The position numbers and the translations under genes were made by a program. Source: Pectobacterium carotovorum (GTDB lineage: Bacteria > Pseudomonadota > Gammaproteobacteria > Enterobacterales > Enterobacteriaceae). From it: a stretch of DNA of 64,000 bases. The notes beneath the pieces are model-generated. The model was not told where the DNA came from. It saw only the letters and a program-made list of their open reading frames with translations, and ran no database searches. Every line of letters starts with the position of its first letter. The first letter of the stretch is position 1. Shown here one piece after another: positions 21,601-34,785 of the stretch. The stretch is taken from positions 310,001 through 374,000 of the forward strand of contig NZ_FQWI01000004.1 in assembly GCF_900129615.1 (NCBI RefSeq), written 5' to 3'.

Positions 21601-22551
21601 TTAATCTATCTGTTTGACTTCAACACGCAGCTCTTTGGGCACTTCAAAGACGATGTTTTCTTCACGCCCTTGCATTTCAATCGCAACTTTGCCGCCCAAT
21701 TCTTTCAGACGCTGGATCACCTGTTGTACCAGAATATCCGGTGCCGATGCGCCTGCGGTCACCCCAACATGCGAAGCGCCCGCTAACCATGACTCCTGGA
21801 TATCCTCAGCGGCATCAATCAGATAAGCCGCTTTCCCCGCTCTTTGCGCCAATTCTGCAAGGCGGTTGGAGTTTGAAGAGTTTTTAGAGCCCACGACAAA
21901 AACCACATCCGCCTTATCTGATAAATGGCGAACGGCTTCCTGACGATTGGTCGTGGCATAGCAGATGTCATCTTTACGCGGGCCGACAATCTGCGGAAAA
22001 CGCTCACGCAACGCATCAATCACCGCATAAGTATCATCAACAGAAAGCGTGGTTTGCGTCATAAAGCACAGATTGCTTTCGTCTTTTACCTGTAGCTGCC
22101 AGACATCCTCGGGGGACTCCACCAGATACATGCCACCATCCGCATTGCTGTACTGCCCCATCGTCCCTTCAACTTCAGGGTGTCCGGCATGCCCGATAAG
22201 AATCGCTTCTACGCCTTTCTTACTGGCTCTGGCCACTTCCATATGCACCTTGGTCACTAGCGGACAGGTTGCATCGAATACCGTCAGATCGCGGTTTTTG
22301 GCTTCATTACGTACCGCTTGTGAAACGCCATGTGCAGAGAAAATCAGAATCGCACCATCCGGCACGTCTTCAATCTGCTCAATAAAAATCGCGCCACGTT
22401 CGCGTAATCCGTTAACCACATAGCGGTTATGTACTACTTCATGACGGACGTAGATCGGCGTACCAAAAAGCTCCAGCGCACGTTCCACAATGCTGATAGC
22501 CCGATCGACACCGGCACAAAAGCCGCGCGGATTAGCCAGCAGGATCTGCAT
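21601..22551 (-). CDS. ispH: 4-hydroxy-3-methylbut-2-enyl diphosphate reductase
   Basis: 316 aa. IspH is the [4Fe-4S] enzyme that makes IPP and DMAPP in the last step of the MEP isoprenoid pathway. The three cluster cysteines are all present at residues 12, 96 and 197, in [14 protein letters not shown] and DDICYATTN. It overlaps the 3' end of fkpB by 20 bp, and its GGAGG ribosome-binding site lies inside fkpB codons. Its expression is therefore tied to fkpB translation. Confidence 0.97.
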   Translation of the reverse strand: MQILLANPRGFCAGVDRAISIVERALELFGTPIYVRHEVVHNRYVVNGLRERGAIFIEQIEDVPDGAILIFSAHGVSQAVRNEAKNRDLTVFDATCPLVTKVHMEVARASKKGVEAILIGHAGHPEVEGTMGQYSNADGGMYLVESPEDVWQLQVKDESNLCFMTQTTLSVDDTYAVIDALRERFPQIVGPRKDDICYATTNRQEAVRHLSDKADVVFVVGSKNSSNSNRLAELAQRAGKAAYLIDAAEDIQESWLAGASHVGVTAGASAPDILVQQVIQRLKELGGKVAIEMQGREENIVFEVPKELRVEVKQID

Positions 22552-23005
22552 GTGTCACCTCCTGTTGTACGGGATCGATATCCAGCACTTCAAGATCGAA
22601 GGTAATCGCCTGGCCGGATAGGGGATGGTTGAAATCTACGGTGACCGATTCTTCGGTCACATCGCGGATAATCCCCGGCATATCATTTCCGGCAACGCCA
22701 CTGAACAGCATGATGGTGCCAACATCCGGCACGCCAGTCTGGGCGAAATCACGGCGCAGGAAGAACTGGATCAGGTTCGGATTGGTCGGCCCAAAGGCCG
22801 ACTCTGGCGGCAGCGTAAACTTGCGTTTATCACCACGCTGCAATCCCAACAGCTGTTGTTCCAACGCGTCAGACAGGCTGCCGTCGCCAAGGCGAAACAG
22901 CGCTGGCTTGCCGCGCTCACGCGTGGATTCGGCCGCAGAGCCATCCTCCAGCGTCAGGATAAAATGCACCAGCAGCGCGCTGTTATGCTGAACACTCTCG
23001 GACAT
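22532..23005 (-). CDS. fkpB: FKBP-type peptidyl-prolyl isomerase FkpB (SlpA-like)
   Basis: 157 aa. FkpB is a cytoplasmic FKBP-type prolyl isomerase with an inserted-in-flap chaperone domain, like SlyD but without the His-rich tail. Family features: [14 protein letters not shown] near the N-terminus, [10 protein letters not shown] in the middle, and [21 protein letters not shown] near residue 125. Its ATG shares a base with the lspA stop (TGATG), so the pair is coupled. Confidence 0.94.
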   Translation of the reverse strand: MSESVQHNSALLVHFILTLEDGSAAESTRERGKPALFRLGDGSLSDALEQQLLGLQRGDKRKFTLPPESAFGPTNPNLIQFFLRRDFAQTGVPDVGTIMLFSGVAGNDMPGIIRDVTEESVTVDFNHPLSGQAITFDLEVLDIDPVQQEVTHADPAG

Positions 23006-23516
23006 CAGTGACCCTTTTGCTTAACGGTATCAGTATCATCATGCGTACTGAAAAACCCTTCCAGTACGATGAGCGCCGCACCAATACAGATAGCGGTATC
23101 GGCAAGGTTAAAGGTGGCGAAGTGCCAGTCACCGACATAGAAGTCGATGAAATCGACAACAAATCCGTGCCATGTCCGGTCGAACAGATTGCCCAATGCG
23201 CCACCGATAATCAGCGAATACGCAATGTTATTGAGCCGCTGTTTGACGCTGCCACGGTACATCATCACCAGCAGTGCAACCACGATAGCAATCGCGATGC
23301 CAGCAAAGAACCAGCGTTGCCAGCCGCCTTTATCCGCCAGGAAGCTGAATGCTGCGCCGTAGTTACGGGCGTAATGCAGATTCAGAGAAGGCATCACTGG
23401 CACCGTATCCCCCAGCGCAAAGTGGGCAAGGATCCACTGTTTGCTGCCAAGATCGACAATTAAAACCAGTATCGCCAGCCAAAGCCAGCGCAGTCCACTC
23501 GAACAGATCTTATTCA

Positions 23517-23517
<1 letters not shown>
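23005..23517 (-). CDS. lspA: Lipoprotein signal peptidase LspA
   Basis: 170 aa with four membrane helices. LspA is the aspartic peptidase that removes the signal peptide of prolipoproteins after Lgt has acted; it is the globomycin target. The two catalytic aspartates lie in [10 protein letters not shown] and FVVDFIDFY. The start overlaps the ileS stop as TGATG. The ileS-lspA pairing is widely conserved. Confidence 0.97.
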
Positions 23518-26330
<2,813 letters not shown>

Positions 26331-26361
26331 TAGATTCTCGATTTCGTTTCGGCTAGAAAAA

Positions 26362-27303
26362 TTAAACCGGTGTCTTTAACCCGAAGAACGTTCGGGCTGT
26401 CACCACATCATCGGCGATTTGCTGTTTTAACGCGTCGAGCGAAGCAAAACGCTGTTCATTACGGATTTTTTTACGCAGTACGACTTCAATATGACGACCA
26501 TAAAGGTTCATCGTCACGTCCAGCAAATGCACTTCAAGCTGCTGGCGTTTGTCACCGTTTACGGTTGGACGCGTGCCAATATTGGCAACGCCCGGTAGCA
26601 GTTCTTGCCCCAGTCCATAGACGCTGACGGCATATACGCCGCTGACAGGGGAAACCTGACGTTTCAGCGGCAGGTTGGCGGTAGGGAACCCAATGGTTCG
26701 CCCCAATTCTTTGCCATGTTCCACGCGCCCGGAAATGCTGTAAGGATGGCCCAGCAGGCTTTCTGCCAGCTCGAGTTCATCACGGCTGAGCGCTTCACGT
26801 ACGGCAGTGCTGCTCACCCGTTTGCCGCCATTACAGAACGAATCGGTGCTGATGACATCAAATCCCGACTCACGCCCAGCCTTCTGTAATAACAGGAAAT
26901 CTCCCTGACGACCAGCCCCGAAACGGAAGTCATCCCCCACCACCAGAAACTTCGCGCCCAATTTTTTCACCAGCAGGGAAGAAACGAACGTCTCAGCATC
27001 GTTGGCGGCAAAACGCGCATCGAATCTGACACAGAGCAGATAGTCCACGCCGGCCTGCGCCAGATATTTCACCTTGTCACGCAGACGCGTCAGACGGGCG
27101 GGCGCTTTTTCCGCAGCGAAGAGCTCCAGCGGCTGTGGTTCAAAAATCATAACCATCACCGGCAGCCCACGCGCGCGACCTTCCTGCTTCAGTCGTTCAA
27201 GCAGCATTTGGTGTCCGAGGTGCACGCCGTCAAAATTACCAATAGTGAGCACACAGCCGTAATGGTGTGCCCGAAGATTGTGTATACCGCGAATTAGCTG
27301 CAT
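26362..27303 (-). CDS. ribF: Bifunctional riboflavin kinase / FAD synthetase
   Basis: 313 aa. RibF phosphorylates riboflavin to FMN and adenylylates FMN to FAD. The N-terminal nucleotidyltransferase domain shows [13 protein letters not shown] (near residue 20) and [15 protein letters not shown] (near 122). The C-terminal kinase domain shows [11 protein letters not shown] (near 202) and GVYAV. It opens the ribF-ileS-lspA-fkpB-ispH run and is divergent from rpsT. Confidence 0.97.
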   Translation of the reverse strand: MQLIRGIHNLRAHHYGCVLTIGNFDGVHLGHQMLLERLKQEGRARGLPVMVMIFEPQPLELFAAEKAPARLTRLRDKVKYLAQAGVDYLLCVRFDARFAANDAETFVSSLLVKKLGAKFLVVGDDFRFGAGRQGDFLLLQKAGRESGFDVISTDSFCNGGKRVSSTAVREALSRDELELAESLLGHPYSISGRVEHGKELGRTIGFPTANLPLKRQVSPVSGVYAVSVYGLGQELLPGVANIGTRPTVNGDKRQQLEVHLLDVTMNLYGRHIEVVLRKKIRNEQRFASLDALKQQIADDVVTARTFFGLKTPV

Positions 27304-27652
27304 GGCTGGCCCAGAACAAAGGGTTAATATTATGGAAATCGGCGGATTATACCTTGTACAGCGAGTAAGGTTAACCCGCGATTCGCGCCTTTTGCAGCCA
27401 CCTTGTAAATCGTGCCAGTATTTGCACGTTTTTTTAGCGGAATCATCGGTGGATGACGCCTATACGCAGAATATCCAGATGGCGGACAGCACATGCAATC
27501 CGACTTTACCGATGACAGACAGGGCTTTATCAAATTCAGGATGAATTTATGATGCGAAAAGCTGTATTCCACCGCGTGAAGCTGCTAAAATCCTGCGCCA
27601 TCACAACGTAACAAGTGTCGACGTACAAACGACGCTTATTTGCACAAATCCA
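27304..27652. other. ribF / rpsT divergent intergenic region
   Basis: It contains the control regions of ribF (minus) and of rpsT (plus). Nothing coding is convincing; the 88-aa and 80-aa frames are chance. A TAAAAT at 27596-27601 could be the -10 box of an upstream rpsT promoter (P1), but no good -35 accompanies it. Confidence 0.4.
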
Positions 27653-27681
27653 TTGACAAACGAAGGCTAAACGAGCATATT
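27653..27681 (+). promoter_or_regulatory. rpsT promoter P2
   Basis: A perfect -35 TTGACA at 27653-27658, 17-bp spacer, and -10 CATATT at 27676-27681. The sequence and position closely match what I recall of the E. coli rpsT P2 promoter. Transcripts would carry a leader of about 40 bases before the TTG start. Confidence 0.75.
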
Positions 27682-27729
27682 CCACGGCCTTTGAATTGTC
27701 CTCGATTGAATATATTTGGGAGTTGGACC

Positions 27730-27993
27730 TTGGCTAATATCAAATCAGCTAAGAAACGCGCCGTACAATCTGAGAAGCGCCGTAAGCATAACGCAAGCCG
27801 TCGCTCAATGATGCGTACTTTCATCAAGAAAGTATACGCGGCGATCGCTGTTGGCGATAAAGAAGCGGCACAGAAAGCATTTAATGACATGCAACCGATC
27901 GTGGATCGCCAGGCTGGTAAAGGCCTGATCCACAAGAACAAAGCTGCACGTCATAAATCCAATCTGGTTGCGCGCATCAACGCCATGCAATAA
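27730..27993 (+). CDS. rpsT: 30S ribosomal protein S20
   Basis: 87 aa from the TTG at 27730, with GGGAG about eight bases upstream. A frame starting at 27640 adds residues that do not belong to S20. E. coli rpsT also begins with UUG, which is part of its translational autocontrol. The protein is Lys/Arg/Ala-rich and binds the 5' domain of 16S r[24 protein letters not shown] and the C-terminal [12 protein letters not shown] are typical. Confidence 0.98.
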   Translation: MANIKSAKKRAVQSEKRRKHNASRRSMMRTFIKKVYAAIAVGDKEAAQKAFNDMQPIVDRQAGKGLIHKNKAARHKSNLVARINAMQ

Positions 27994-28018
27994 TCACGCA
28001 TCTGCGTGTTGTTGCTAA

Positions 28019-28046
28019 GAAAAAACCGGCTTAGGCCGGTTTTTTT
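28019..28046. terminator. Intrinsic terminator of rpsT (and nhaR)
   Basis: Stem aaaccggc/gccggttt with a TTAG loop and seven T's on the plus strand. The A-run on the left also serves nhaR, whose stop lies inside this hairpin. Confidence 0.9.
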
Positions 28047-28945
28047 GTGTCTGTGGTATCACAGAAGAGCGCTGAAAAATCCGCGTTACAGACGCGCTGT
28101 ACCGCCGGGTGTTGGATCATTCTGGCCGCAAAAATCGCATAATACTCGTCCTGAATGTTCTCGATCCTGCCGATCTCGACGATATCGCCCTGCTGGTAAA
28201 TTTCATTGGCATACAGCGACGGTGCCACGAAAATCGCGTCGTTATTAATGCCAAACGCAGTCATCAGCGCCGCATCATCAAATTCGCCCAAAATAGTCGT
28301 CTGAATATTCTGCGCAGTAAACCAGTTCAGCAGTTTACGTCCTAGCATGGTTCGCCGCCCGGGAATCAACAGCTTACGTTGTTCAAGGCAGGCCGGGAAA
28401 GGCTGCTCAGGGTGCGGGCGTTTGCAATAAAAGCTCACACCACATTCGCCTAGTTTGATTGAAAACAGCCCTTCCTGCTGCGTTGAATCCACCGGGCAAT
28501 CCGACAGAATCATATCCAGCTTATGCTGACTCAACTGCTCCAGCAGCATTTCGTGCGTCGACTCAAAACAGCGTAAATGAATATGTTCCTGTTCCGTCAC
28601 GACCGTTTCGAGCACCCTGCTCACCAGCCGTTTGGACAGCGCATCGGCTACACCGACATCGAATAACAGGTTCGATTCTTTGCGGTAGTTCACAATATCC
28701 AACATTTCCTGGCTAAGCTGGAACATGCTATCTGCATAGCGAAAAACAAGCTGCCCCAGCTCCGTCGGTTCCAACCCGCGCCCCTTACGCTTGAAGAGCT
28801 TGCCCTGCAAACGCTCTTCCAGGCATTTGATTTGCCCGGTAATGGTCTGCGGCGTTAAGAACAGCGTCTCTGCCGCACCCGCAACGGATCCCGACTTATA
28901 AACCTGCCAGAAATAATAGAGATGGTTAAAATTCAAATGAGACAC
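28031..28945 (-). CDS. nhaR: Transcriptional activator NhaR
   Basis: 304 aa from the GTG at 28945, with GGAGG eight bases upstream; the frame extends to 28981 but the family begins [16 protein letters not shown]. NhaR is a LysR-family activator of nhaA that responds to sodium; in E. coli it also activates pgaABCD and osmC. The helix-turn-helix is at about 20-60 ([20 protein letters not shown]). The effector domain is well conserved, e.g. [19 protein letters not shown]. It is 32 bp downstream of nhaA. Confidence 0.96.
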   Translation of the reverse strand: MSHLNFNHLYYFWQVYKSGSVAGAAETLFLTPQTITGQIKCLEERLQGKLFKRKGRGLEPTELGQLVFRYADSMFQLSQEMLDIVNYRKESNLLFDVGVADALSKRLVSRVLETVVTEQEHIHLRCFESTHEMLLEQLSQHKLDMILSDCPVDSTQQEGLFSIKLGECGVSFYCKRPHPEQPFPACLEQRKLLIPGRRTMLGRKLLNWFTAQNIQTTILGEFDDAALMTAFGINNDAIFVAPSLYANEIYQQGDIVEIGRIENIQDEYYAIFAARMIQHPAVQRVCNADFSALFCDTTDTKKPA

Positions 28946-28977
28946 ACCCGCCTCCTTTTCGCGCCTCCGGCATAGCA

Positions 28978-30174
28978 TCAACCCTTACACGGCTGAACCG
29001 CCTTGTCCAGCGTAGGCAACACCCCGCGCAATGCCAGATAGCCAAGCAGCGCCGCCAGCCCTGACGCCAGTAAGATTCCCAGCTTGGCATAGGTAATCAA
29101 TTCCGCATCGCCGCCAGAGAATGCCAGCAGCGTAATAAATATCGACATGGTAAAGCCGATACCGCACAGCACTGACACCGCCATGAGCTGGTTAAAGCGC
29201 ACGCCAGCGGGCAGGCGAGCGTAACCCAGCCGGATGGTTAGCCAACTGAACAAGGTAATGCCCAGCGGTTTACCGATCAGCAGCCCGGCAGCGATGCCAA
29301 AGCTCAAAGGGGAAAACAGTTTTTCCAGCACAATCCCCTGTAGCACAATGCCTGCATTCGCGAAGGCAAACAGTGGAATAATCAGAAACGCGACCCACGT
29401 TTGTAAGCCATGTTCCAGCGTGGTTGCCGGAGAAGATTCCCCGTTGGACGTACGTAAAGGAATAAAGAATCCGACGATCACCCCAGCGAGCGTCGCATGA
29501 ACGCCACATTTCAGAATGCAGACCCACAAGACGATCCCCACCAGCAAATAGGCGGACGTTTTACCAACCTGCTGCCTGTTCATATAGGCTAGCGTCGCAA
29601 TCGCCAGCACCGCACCGCCCAGCGCAGGCCAAAAGATTTGCTGCGTATAAAACAGGGCGATGATCAGGATCGCCCCCAGATCGTCAATGATCGCCAGCGC
29701 CAGCAGAAAGACTTTCAGCCCGGCGGGAACGCGTTTGCCCAATAGCGTCAGCACCCCAACGGCGAACGCGATATCTGTCGCAGCGGGAATAGCCCAGCCA
29801 GCGCGCGTTGCCTCATCATTCGCGTTGAAAAGCAGAAAGAGCAAGGCAGGAAAAATCATTCCACCTACCGCAGCCGCCAGTGGCAACATCGCCTGTTGGC
29901 GGCTGGCTAACGTACCTTCGACTAACTCGCGCTTCACTTCCAGACCAATCAGCAGGAAGAAAATCGCCATCAGGCCGTCATTAATCCACAGCAGCAGATT
30001 CTTATTGATTTCCAGTGCGCCAAACCGCATTTCCACCGGCATCATCAGGAATTGTTGATAGCCAGTAGCAGTCACAGACCAATTGGCAAACGCGATCGCC
30101 AAAACCGTTGCCATCATTAGCATCACACCCGCGGCGGCATCCAATCGAGTAAAGCGACGAATCATTGTTATCAT
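28978..30174 (-). CDS. nhaA: Na+/H+ antiporter NhaA
   Basis: 398 aa with about 12 membrane segments. NhaA exchanges one sodium ion outward for two protons inward and protects against sodium and alkaline stress. The paired ion-binding aspartates are in [19 protein letters not shown] (near residues 164-165). The other conserved parts, [12 protein letters not shown] and [13 protein letters not shown], are present. nhaAR is the E. coli arrangement. The last three codons approach the nhaR leader. Confidence 0.97.
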   Translation of the reverse strand: MITMIRRFTRLDAAAGVMLMMATVLAIAFANWSVTATGYQQFLMMPVEMRFGALEINKNLLLWINDGLMAIFFLLIGLEVKRELVEGTLASRQQAMLPLAAAVGGMIFPALLFLLFNANDEATRAGWAIPAATDIAFAVGVLTLLGKRVPAGLKVFLLALAIIDDLGAILIIALFYTQQIFWPALGGAVLAIATLAYMNRQQVGKTSAYLLVGIVLWVCILKCGVHATLAGVIVGFFIPLRTSNGESSPATTLEHGLQTWVAFLIIPLFAFANAGIVLQGIVLEKLFSPLSFGIAAGLLIGKPLGITLFSWLTIRLGYARLPAGVRFNQLMAVSVLCGIGFTMSIFITLLAFSGGDAELITYAKLGILLASGLAALLGYLALRGVLPTLDKAVQPCKG

Positions 30175-30382
30175 TGACTTAATCTCCCATCAGGTACGAA
30201 CGCCAATACCGTACGCTCGCTTTCTTGCTGGCAAGATTACGTGACCTAACCACTCGTTAAAAGCAGATTAAAACTGGCTAAATCGTCGTAAAAAACGATC
30301 TATTGAATTGAGGCTATTTAGAGGAAGGTATTAAAAAACGTCAGGAGCGTTTTTCAACGTTGCGCAGCAACGGCCGCAGGGT

Positions 30383-30402
30383 GACGGACAGGGATGTCCG
30401 TC
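30383..30402. other. Hairpin upstream of nhaA
   Basis: Seven-bp arms gacggac/gtccgtc with a 6-base loop, preceded by a GC-rich stretch (cagcaacggccgcagg). It lies between the nhaA start and the dnaJ terminator. It may be part of a dispersed intergenic repeat or a second terminator element. Nothing else is seen in 30175-30408. Confidence 0.35.
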
Positions 30403-30408
30403 ATAAAA

Positions 30409-30435
30409 AAACCGGCAGGTTTACCCCACCGGTTT
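30409..30435 (-). terminator. Intrinsic terminator after dnaJ
   Basis: Seven-bp stem aaaccgg/ccggttt with a 13-base loop and a seven-T run on the minus strand, 26 bp past the dnaJ stop. Confidence 0.75.
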
Positions 30436-30460
30436 CTTATCACGCGTTAACGACAAGCCA

Positions 30461-31597
30461 TTAACGGGTCAAATCATCGAAAAATTTCTTCACGCCATCG
30501 AAAAAGTTTTTCGAACGCGGGCTGTTTCTCTCGCCAGACGGGCCACCGAAGCTCTCATCAAGCTCTTGCAGCAGTTGTCTTTGACGTTCGTTCAAATTAA
30601 CCGGCGTTTCTACAACCACACGGCACAGCAGATCGCCCTGCGCACCGCCGCGTACCGATTTCACGCCTTTGCCACGCATACGGAACAGTTTCCCGGTTTG
30701 CGTTTCCGCAGGCACTTTCAGCTTCACGCGGCCATCCAGCGTCGGCACTTCAATCTCGCCGCCTAATGCTGCCATCGCAAAGTTGATCGGCACTTCGCAG
30801 TACAGATTGTTTTCTTCACGCTGGAAGATCGGGTGCGCTTTAACCTGCACCTGAACGTACAAATCACCTGACGGAGCGCCGTGTTCGCCCGCTTCGCCTT
30901 CACCAGACAAACGGATACGGTCGCCGGTGTCCACGCCCGCCGGAATTTTCACCGACAGCGTTTTGCTCTTCTCTACGCGACCATGACCGTGACATTTAAC
31001 GCACGGATCTTTAATGATCTTACCGCGACCATGACAGTGCGGACACGCTTGCTGCACGGTAAAGAAGCCCTGACGCATCTGAACCTGACCATTACCATGA
31101 CAGGTCGGACAGGTGATCGGGGAGCTACCCGGCTTCGCGCCGTTGCCGTGGCACACATCACACTCTTCGAGTGCGGGAATACGGATCTCTTTGGTGACGC
31201 CACGTACCGCTTCTTCCAGCGTCAACTCCATGTTGTAGCGTAAATCGGATCCACGGCTCGCGCGCTGACGGCGACCGCCGCCAAAGATGTCTCCGAACAC
31301 GTCGCCAAAAATATCACCAAAATCGGCACCGCCGCCGCCAAAGCCACCGCCGCCTCCGCCCATACCGCCTTGCTCAAACGCCGCATGACCGTACTGATCG
31401 TAGGCTGCGCGTTTTTGCGAGTCGGTAAGGATCTCGTAGGCTTCTTTGATCTCTTTGAACTTGGCTTCTGCCGCGCTATCACCCTGATTACGATCCGGGT
31501 GGTACTTCATCGCCAGACGCTTGTACGCTTTCTTTATTTCGCGCTCATCCGCGTTTTTCGCAACGCCCAGGCTTTCGTAATAATCTTGCTTCGCCAT
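30461..31597 (-). CDS. dnaJ: Hsp40 co-chaperone DnaJ
   Basis: 378 aa. DnaJ delivers unfolded substrates to DnaK and stimulates its ATPase. Domains in order: J domain (1-70, HPD in KYHPDRNQG), Gly/Phe-rich linker (about 75-110, including a run of glycines), zinc domain with four CxxCxGxG repeats ([32 protein letters not shown], about 145-212), then the C-terminal substrate-binding and dimerisation domains. It follows dnaK after 108 bp. Confidence 0.98.
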   Translation of the reverse strand: MAKQDYYESLGVAKNADEREIKKAYKRLAMKYHPDRNQGDSAAEAKFKEIKEAYEILTDSQKRAAYDQYGHAAFEQGGMGGGGGGFGGGGADFGDIFGDVFGDIFGGGRRQRASRGSDLRYNMELTLEEAVRGVTKEIRIPALEECDVCHGNGAKPGSSPITCPTCHGNGQVQMRQGFFTVQQACPHCHGRGKIIKDPCVKCHGHGRVEKSKTLSVKIPAGVDTGDRIRLSGEGEAGEHGAPSGDLYVQVQVKAHPIFQREENNLYCEVPINFAMAALGGEIEVPTLDGRVKLKVPAETQTGKLFRMRGKGVKSVRGGAQGDLLCRVVVETPVNLNERQRQLLQELDESFGGPSGERNSPRSKNFFDGVKKFFDDLTR

Positions 31598-31705
31598 TTC
31601 TTTTCCTGCCCCTCAACATGCGTGCACGGGCGCAGAGTTTCCCCGACGCCCGTGCTGATTGCCAGCAGTAGCCTTGTGGCTGCTACTGCGCCCGCTCAAG
31701 GGCGA

Positions 31706-33613
31706 TTACTTTTTATCTTTTACTTCTTCAAACTCAGCATCAACGACATCGTCGTCGCGACGAGCAGAGGCATCATCAGCGGCACCTTCAGCACCTGGCT
31801 GTGGCTGAGACGCTTCCAGCAGCTTGCCAGAAACCTGAACCAGTGCCTGAATCTTCGCTTCGATTTCTGCTTTGTCTTCGCCTTTCAGCGCGCTTTCCAG
31901 CGCTTTCAGTGCATCGTCAATCGCAGTTTTATCATCAGCGGCCAGTTTGTCGCCCACTTCTTCCAGCTGCTTACGCGTGCTGTGCAGCAGGTGATCGCCC
32001 TGGTTACGAGCCTGAACCAGTTCTTCAAACTTACGGTCAGATTCCGCATTCGCTTCTGCGTCACGTACCATTTTCTGGATTTCTTCTTCGTTCAGACCAG
32101 AAGATGCCTTGATGGTGATTTTCTGCTCGCGGCCGCTGTTTTTGTCTTTCGCGGAAACGTGCAGGATACCGTCGGCATCGATGTCGAAGGTAACTTCGAT
32201 CTGTGGCATACCGCGCGGCGCAGGCTGAATACCATCCAGGTTAAACTGACCCAGAGATTTGTTGTCATGCGCACGCTTACGCTCACCCTGCAGAACGTGA
32301 ATCGTTACCGCAGACTGATTGTCTTCCGCCGTTGAGAACACTTGGCTGTGTTTCGTCGGGATCGTGGTGTTTTTAGCGATCAGCGCCGTCATCACGCCGC
32401 CCATGGTTTCGATACCCAGAGACAGAGGAGTTACGTCCAGCAGCAGAACGTCTTTCACGTCACCCGACAACACACCGCCCTGAACCGCAGCACCGATAGC
32501 AACAGCTTCGTCTGGGTTCACGTCTTTACGTGGCTCTTTACCGAAGAAGTCAGCGACTTTCTTCTGCACCAGAGGCATACGCGTCTGACCACCAACCAGA
32601 ATCACGTCCTGAATTTCAGAAACGGACAGGCCAGCATCCTGCAATGCCACTTTCAGCGGCTCCAGAGAACGGTTCACCAGCTCTTCTACCAGTGATTCCA
32701 GTTTCGCACGCGTCACTTTGATGTTCAGGTGCTTAGGACCGGTCGCATCCGCCGTGATGTACGGCAGGTTAACGTCAGTCTGTTGTGCAGAAGACAGCTC
32801 GATCTTGGCTTTTTCTGCGGCTTCTTTCAGACGCTGCATTGCCAGCGGATCGTTGCGCAGGTCGAAACCTTGCTCTTTCTTAAATTCGTCAACCAGATAG
32901 TTGATCATGCGGCTATCGAAGTCTTCACCACCCAGGTGAGTGTCACCGTTGGTTGCCAGCACTTCGAAGGTTTTTTCGCCATCAACCTCGTCGATTTCGA
33001 TGATGGAAATATCGAACGTACCGCCACCCAGGTCGTAAACCGCGATAGTACGGTTGCCAACTTCTTTATCCAGACCGTACGCCAGCGCAGCCGCTGTTGG
33101 TTCGTTGATGATACGTTTGACTTCCAGACCCGCGATACGGCCGGCATCTTTCGTTGCCTGACGCTGCGCATCGTTGAAGTAAGCTGGTACGGTGATAACC
33201 GCTTCGGTGATGGTCTCACCCAGATAGTCTTCCGCCGTTTTCTTCATTTTTTTCAGCACTTCAGCTGAAATCTGCGGCGGAGCCATTTTCTGATCTTTCA
33301 CTTCCAGCCATGCATCGCCATTATCAGCCGCGATGATTTTGTACGGCATGATGTTGGCATCGCGCTGAACTTCTTCGTCTTTAAAACGACGGCCAATCAG
33401 ACGCTTGATAGCAAACAGTGTATTTTTCGGGTTGGTCACTGCCTGACGTTTAGCCGGTTGGCCAACCAGAGTTTCACCGTCTTGCGTATAAGCAATGATT
33501 GAAGGCGTGGTGCGATCGCCTTCGCTATTTTCCAGTACTTTTACCTGAGTACCGTCAATAATCGCGACACAAGAGTTGGTTGTACCCAGGTCGATACCAA
33601 TAATCTTACCCAT
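31706..33613 (-). CDS. dnaK: Molecular chaperone DnaK (Hsp70)
   Basis: 635 aa. DnaK is the ATP-driven Hsp70 that folds and disaggregates proteins and controls sigma-32. The N-terminal ATPase domain (1-385) shows [12 protein letters not shown] and [11 protein letters not shown]. The linker [15 protein letters not shown] (near 388) leads to the substrate-binding domain and helical lid. The tail ends in acidic [10 protein letters not shown] long ORF antisense to it on the plus strand (31370-32335) is a by-product of its codon bias. Confidence 0.98.
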   Translation of the reverse strand: MGKIIGIDLGTTNSCVAIIDGTQVKVLENSEGDRTTPSIIAYTQDGETLVGQPAKRQAVTNPKNTLFAIKRLIGRRFKDEEVQRDANIMPYKIIAADNGDAWLEVKDQKMAPPQISAEVLKKMKKTAEDYLGETITEAVITVPAYFNDAQRQATKDAGRIAGLEVKRIINEPTAAALAYGLDKEVGNRTIAVYDLGGGTFDISIIEIDEVDGEKTFEVLATNGDTHLGGEDFDSRMINYLVDEFKKEQGFDLRNDPLAMQRLKEAAEKAKIELSSAQQTDVNLPYITADATGPKHLNIKVTRAKLESLVEELVNRSLEPLKVALQDAGLSVSEIQDVILVGGQTRMPLVQKKVADFFGKEPRKDVNPDEAVAIGAAVQGGVLSGDVKDVLLLDVTPLSLGIETMGGVMTALIAKNTTIPTKHSQVFSTAEDNQSAVTIHVLQGERKRAHDNKSLGQFNLDGIQPAPRGMPQIEVTFDIDADGILHVSAKDKNSGREQKITIKASSGLNEEEIQKMVRDAEANAESDRKFEELVQARNQGDHLLHSTRKQLEEVGDKLAADDKTAIDDALKALESALKGEDKAEIEAKIQALVQVSGKLLEASQPQPGAEGAADDASARRDDDVVDAEFEEVKDKK

Positions 33614-34096
33614 CTAAACATCTCCACTAAAAAGTCATATTCGGTATGGTGGTTAAACCTACTGTGCGGGCGAAATGTCGTTTTTCAACAAGATTTCTCG
33701 TTTTCTAACAACACACCCTCGTTTTTCATCAGCAGCACACGTTTCATTTTCATGCTAACCACCGATGTAACGGCCCGACACACGCCTTTGCGGCAGGTCA
33801 AACTGTTTCGGTTGGAAATAAGATGGGGCCAACATTTCTATCATCAAGGGGGGAAGATGAAAAAAAATGACCTTTATCCCTCGTACGATCAAACTATTCT
33901 GCCTTCCCCATGTTGTGTCCGTTCCAAACGCCCGATATGATGCCGCGCCCGCCGCAGAAATAGGGACATTTCCCTACACAATGGCGGGCAATAACACCTA
34001 AACGACACCTATCCCAACGTGATTGGCGCATTCGCTAACCTTAATGCCGCGCCCGACGCGAAGGGACTATTAATAATCTGTTATTGCAGAGGATTT
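33614..34096. other. dnaK / satP divergent intergenic region
   Basis: A 483-bp gap. It holds the sigma-32 promoter at 33821-33853 and the long dnaK leader. The satP promoter should lie between about 33860 and 34080 but no clear pair of boxes was found. The 62-aa plus-strand frame at 33752 is not supported. Confidence 0.5.
33821..33853 (-). promoter_or_regulatory. Sigma-32 heat-shock promoter of dnaKJ
   Basis: On the minus strand the sequence reads CCCCCCTTGATGA (33853-33841), then about ten bases, then GGCCCCATCT (33830-33821). This closely follows the sigma-32 pattern (CTTGAA / CCCCAT) and the known E. coli dnaK P1 (CCCCCTTGATGA...CCCCAT). It would give a leader of about 200 bases. Confidence 0.8.
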
Positions 34097-34672
34097 ATGA
34101 GCACGAACACGTTGGCAAATCCTGGTCCATTAGGACTGATGGGCTTCGGGATGACCACTATTCTGTTGAACCTGCACAACGCAGGCTTTTTCCCACTTTC
34201 TTCCATCATTCTCAGCATGGGTATTTTCTACGGCGGTATTGCCCAGATTCTGGCTGGCCTGCTGGAATATAAAAAAGGGAATACGTTTGGCGTGACGGCG
34301 TTTACGTCTTATGGCGCATTCTGGCTGACGCTGGTTGCCATTCTCATGCTGCCAAAAATGGGTCTGGCGGAAGCCAGCGACGCTCAGTTCCTTGGCGTAT
34401 TCCTTGGCCTGTGGGGCGTCTTCACACTGTTTATGTTCTTCGGCACCTTCGGTACCAACCGCGCACTGCAATTTGTCTTCGGCAGCCTGACCGTGCTGTT
34501 TGCTCTGCTGGCTGTGGGTAACTTTACCGGCAACCACGCCCTGCTGACCTTCGCGGGTTACGAAGGCATCATCTGTGGCGCTAGCGCGATTTATCTGGCA
34601 ATGGCTGAAGTGCTGAACGAGAAGTTTGGCCGCACAGTACTTCCAATTGGTTCATGTGGTGCGTCTCACTAA
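34097..34672 (+). CDS. satP: Acetate/succinate transporter SatP (YaaH)
   Basis: 191 aa from the ATG at 34097 with AGAGGA upstream; the frame opens at 34019 but family sequence begins MSTNTLANPGPLGLMGFG. SatP is a six-helix acetate/succinate-proton symporter of the AceTr family. The signature NPGPLGLMGFGMTT is at the N-terminus and the end FGRTVLPIG is conserved. It lies divergent to dnaK, as in E. coli, and is followed by a strong terminator. Confidence 0.96.
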   Translation: MSTNTLANPGPLGLMGFGMTTILLNLHNAGFFPLSSIILSMGIFYGGIAQILAGLLEYKKGNTFGVTAFTSYGAFWLTLVAILMLPKMGLAEASDAQFLGVFLGLWGVFTLFMFFGTFGTNRALQFVFGSLTVLFALLAVGNFTGNHALLTFAGYEGIICGASAIYLAMAEVLNEKFGRTVLPIGSCGASH

Positions 34673-34717
34673 GTTCTGACGCCATACCCGTACCGACCAA
34701 TCCTGCGTTACATGCTA

Positions 34718-34746
34718 ACGAGCCCTGTCAGATTGACAGGGCTCGT
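34718..34746. terminator. Bidirectional intrinsic terminator after satP
   Basis: Perfect 13-bp stem acgagccctgtca/tgacagggctcgt with a 3-base loop and T-rich sequence after it on the plus strand. It separates satP from the convergent transporter gene. Confidence 0.9.
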
Positions 34747-34785
34747 TTGTTTTTGATGATGCGCTATTTTTTGATAACAGCGTGC

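Noticed and set aside
31270-31372. Glycine-codon run in dnaJ that looks like a simple repeat
   Set aside because: It is the normal Gly/Phe-rich linker of DnaJ.
31370-32335. 321-codon plus-strand frame antisense to dnaJ/dnaK
   Set aside because: Highly biased codon use in dnaK leaves its complement open; dnaK is unmistakable and the antisense product has no recognisable domain.
33752-33940. 62-codon plus-strand frame across the dnaK promoter
   Set aside because: Overlaps a well-supported sigma-32 promoter and has no family resemblance.
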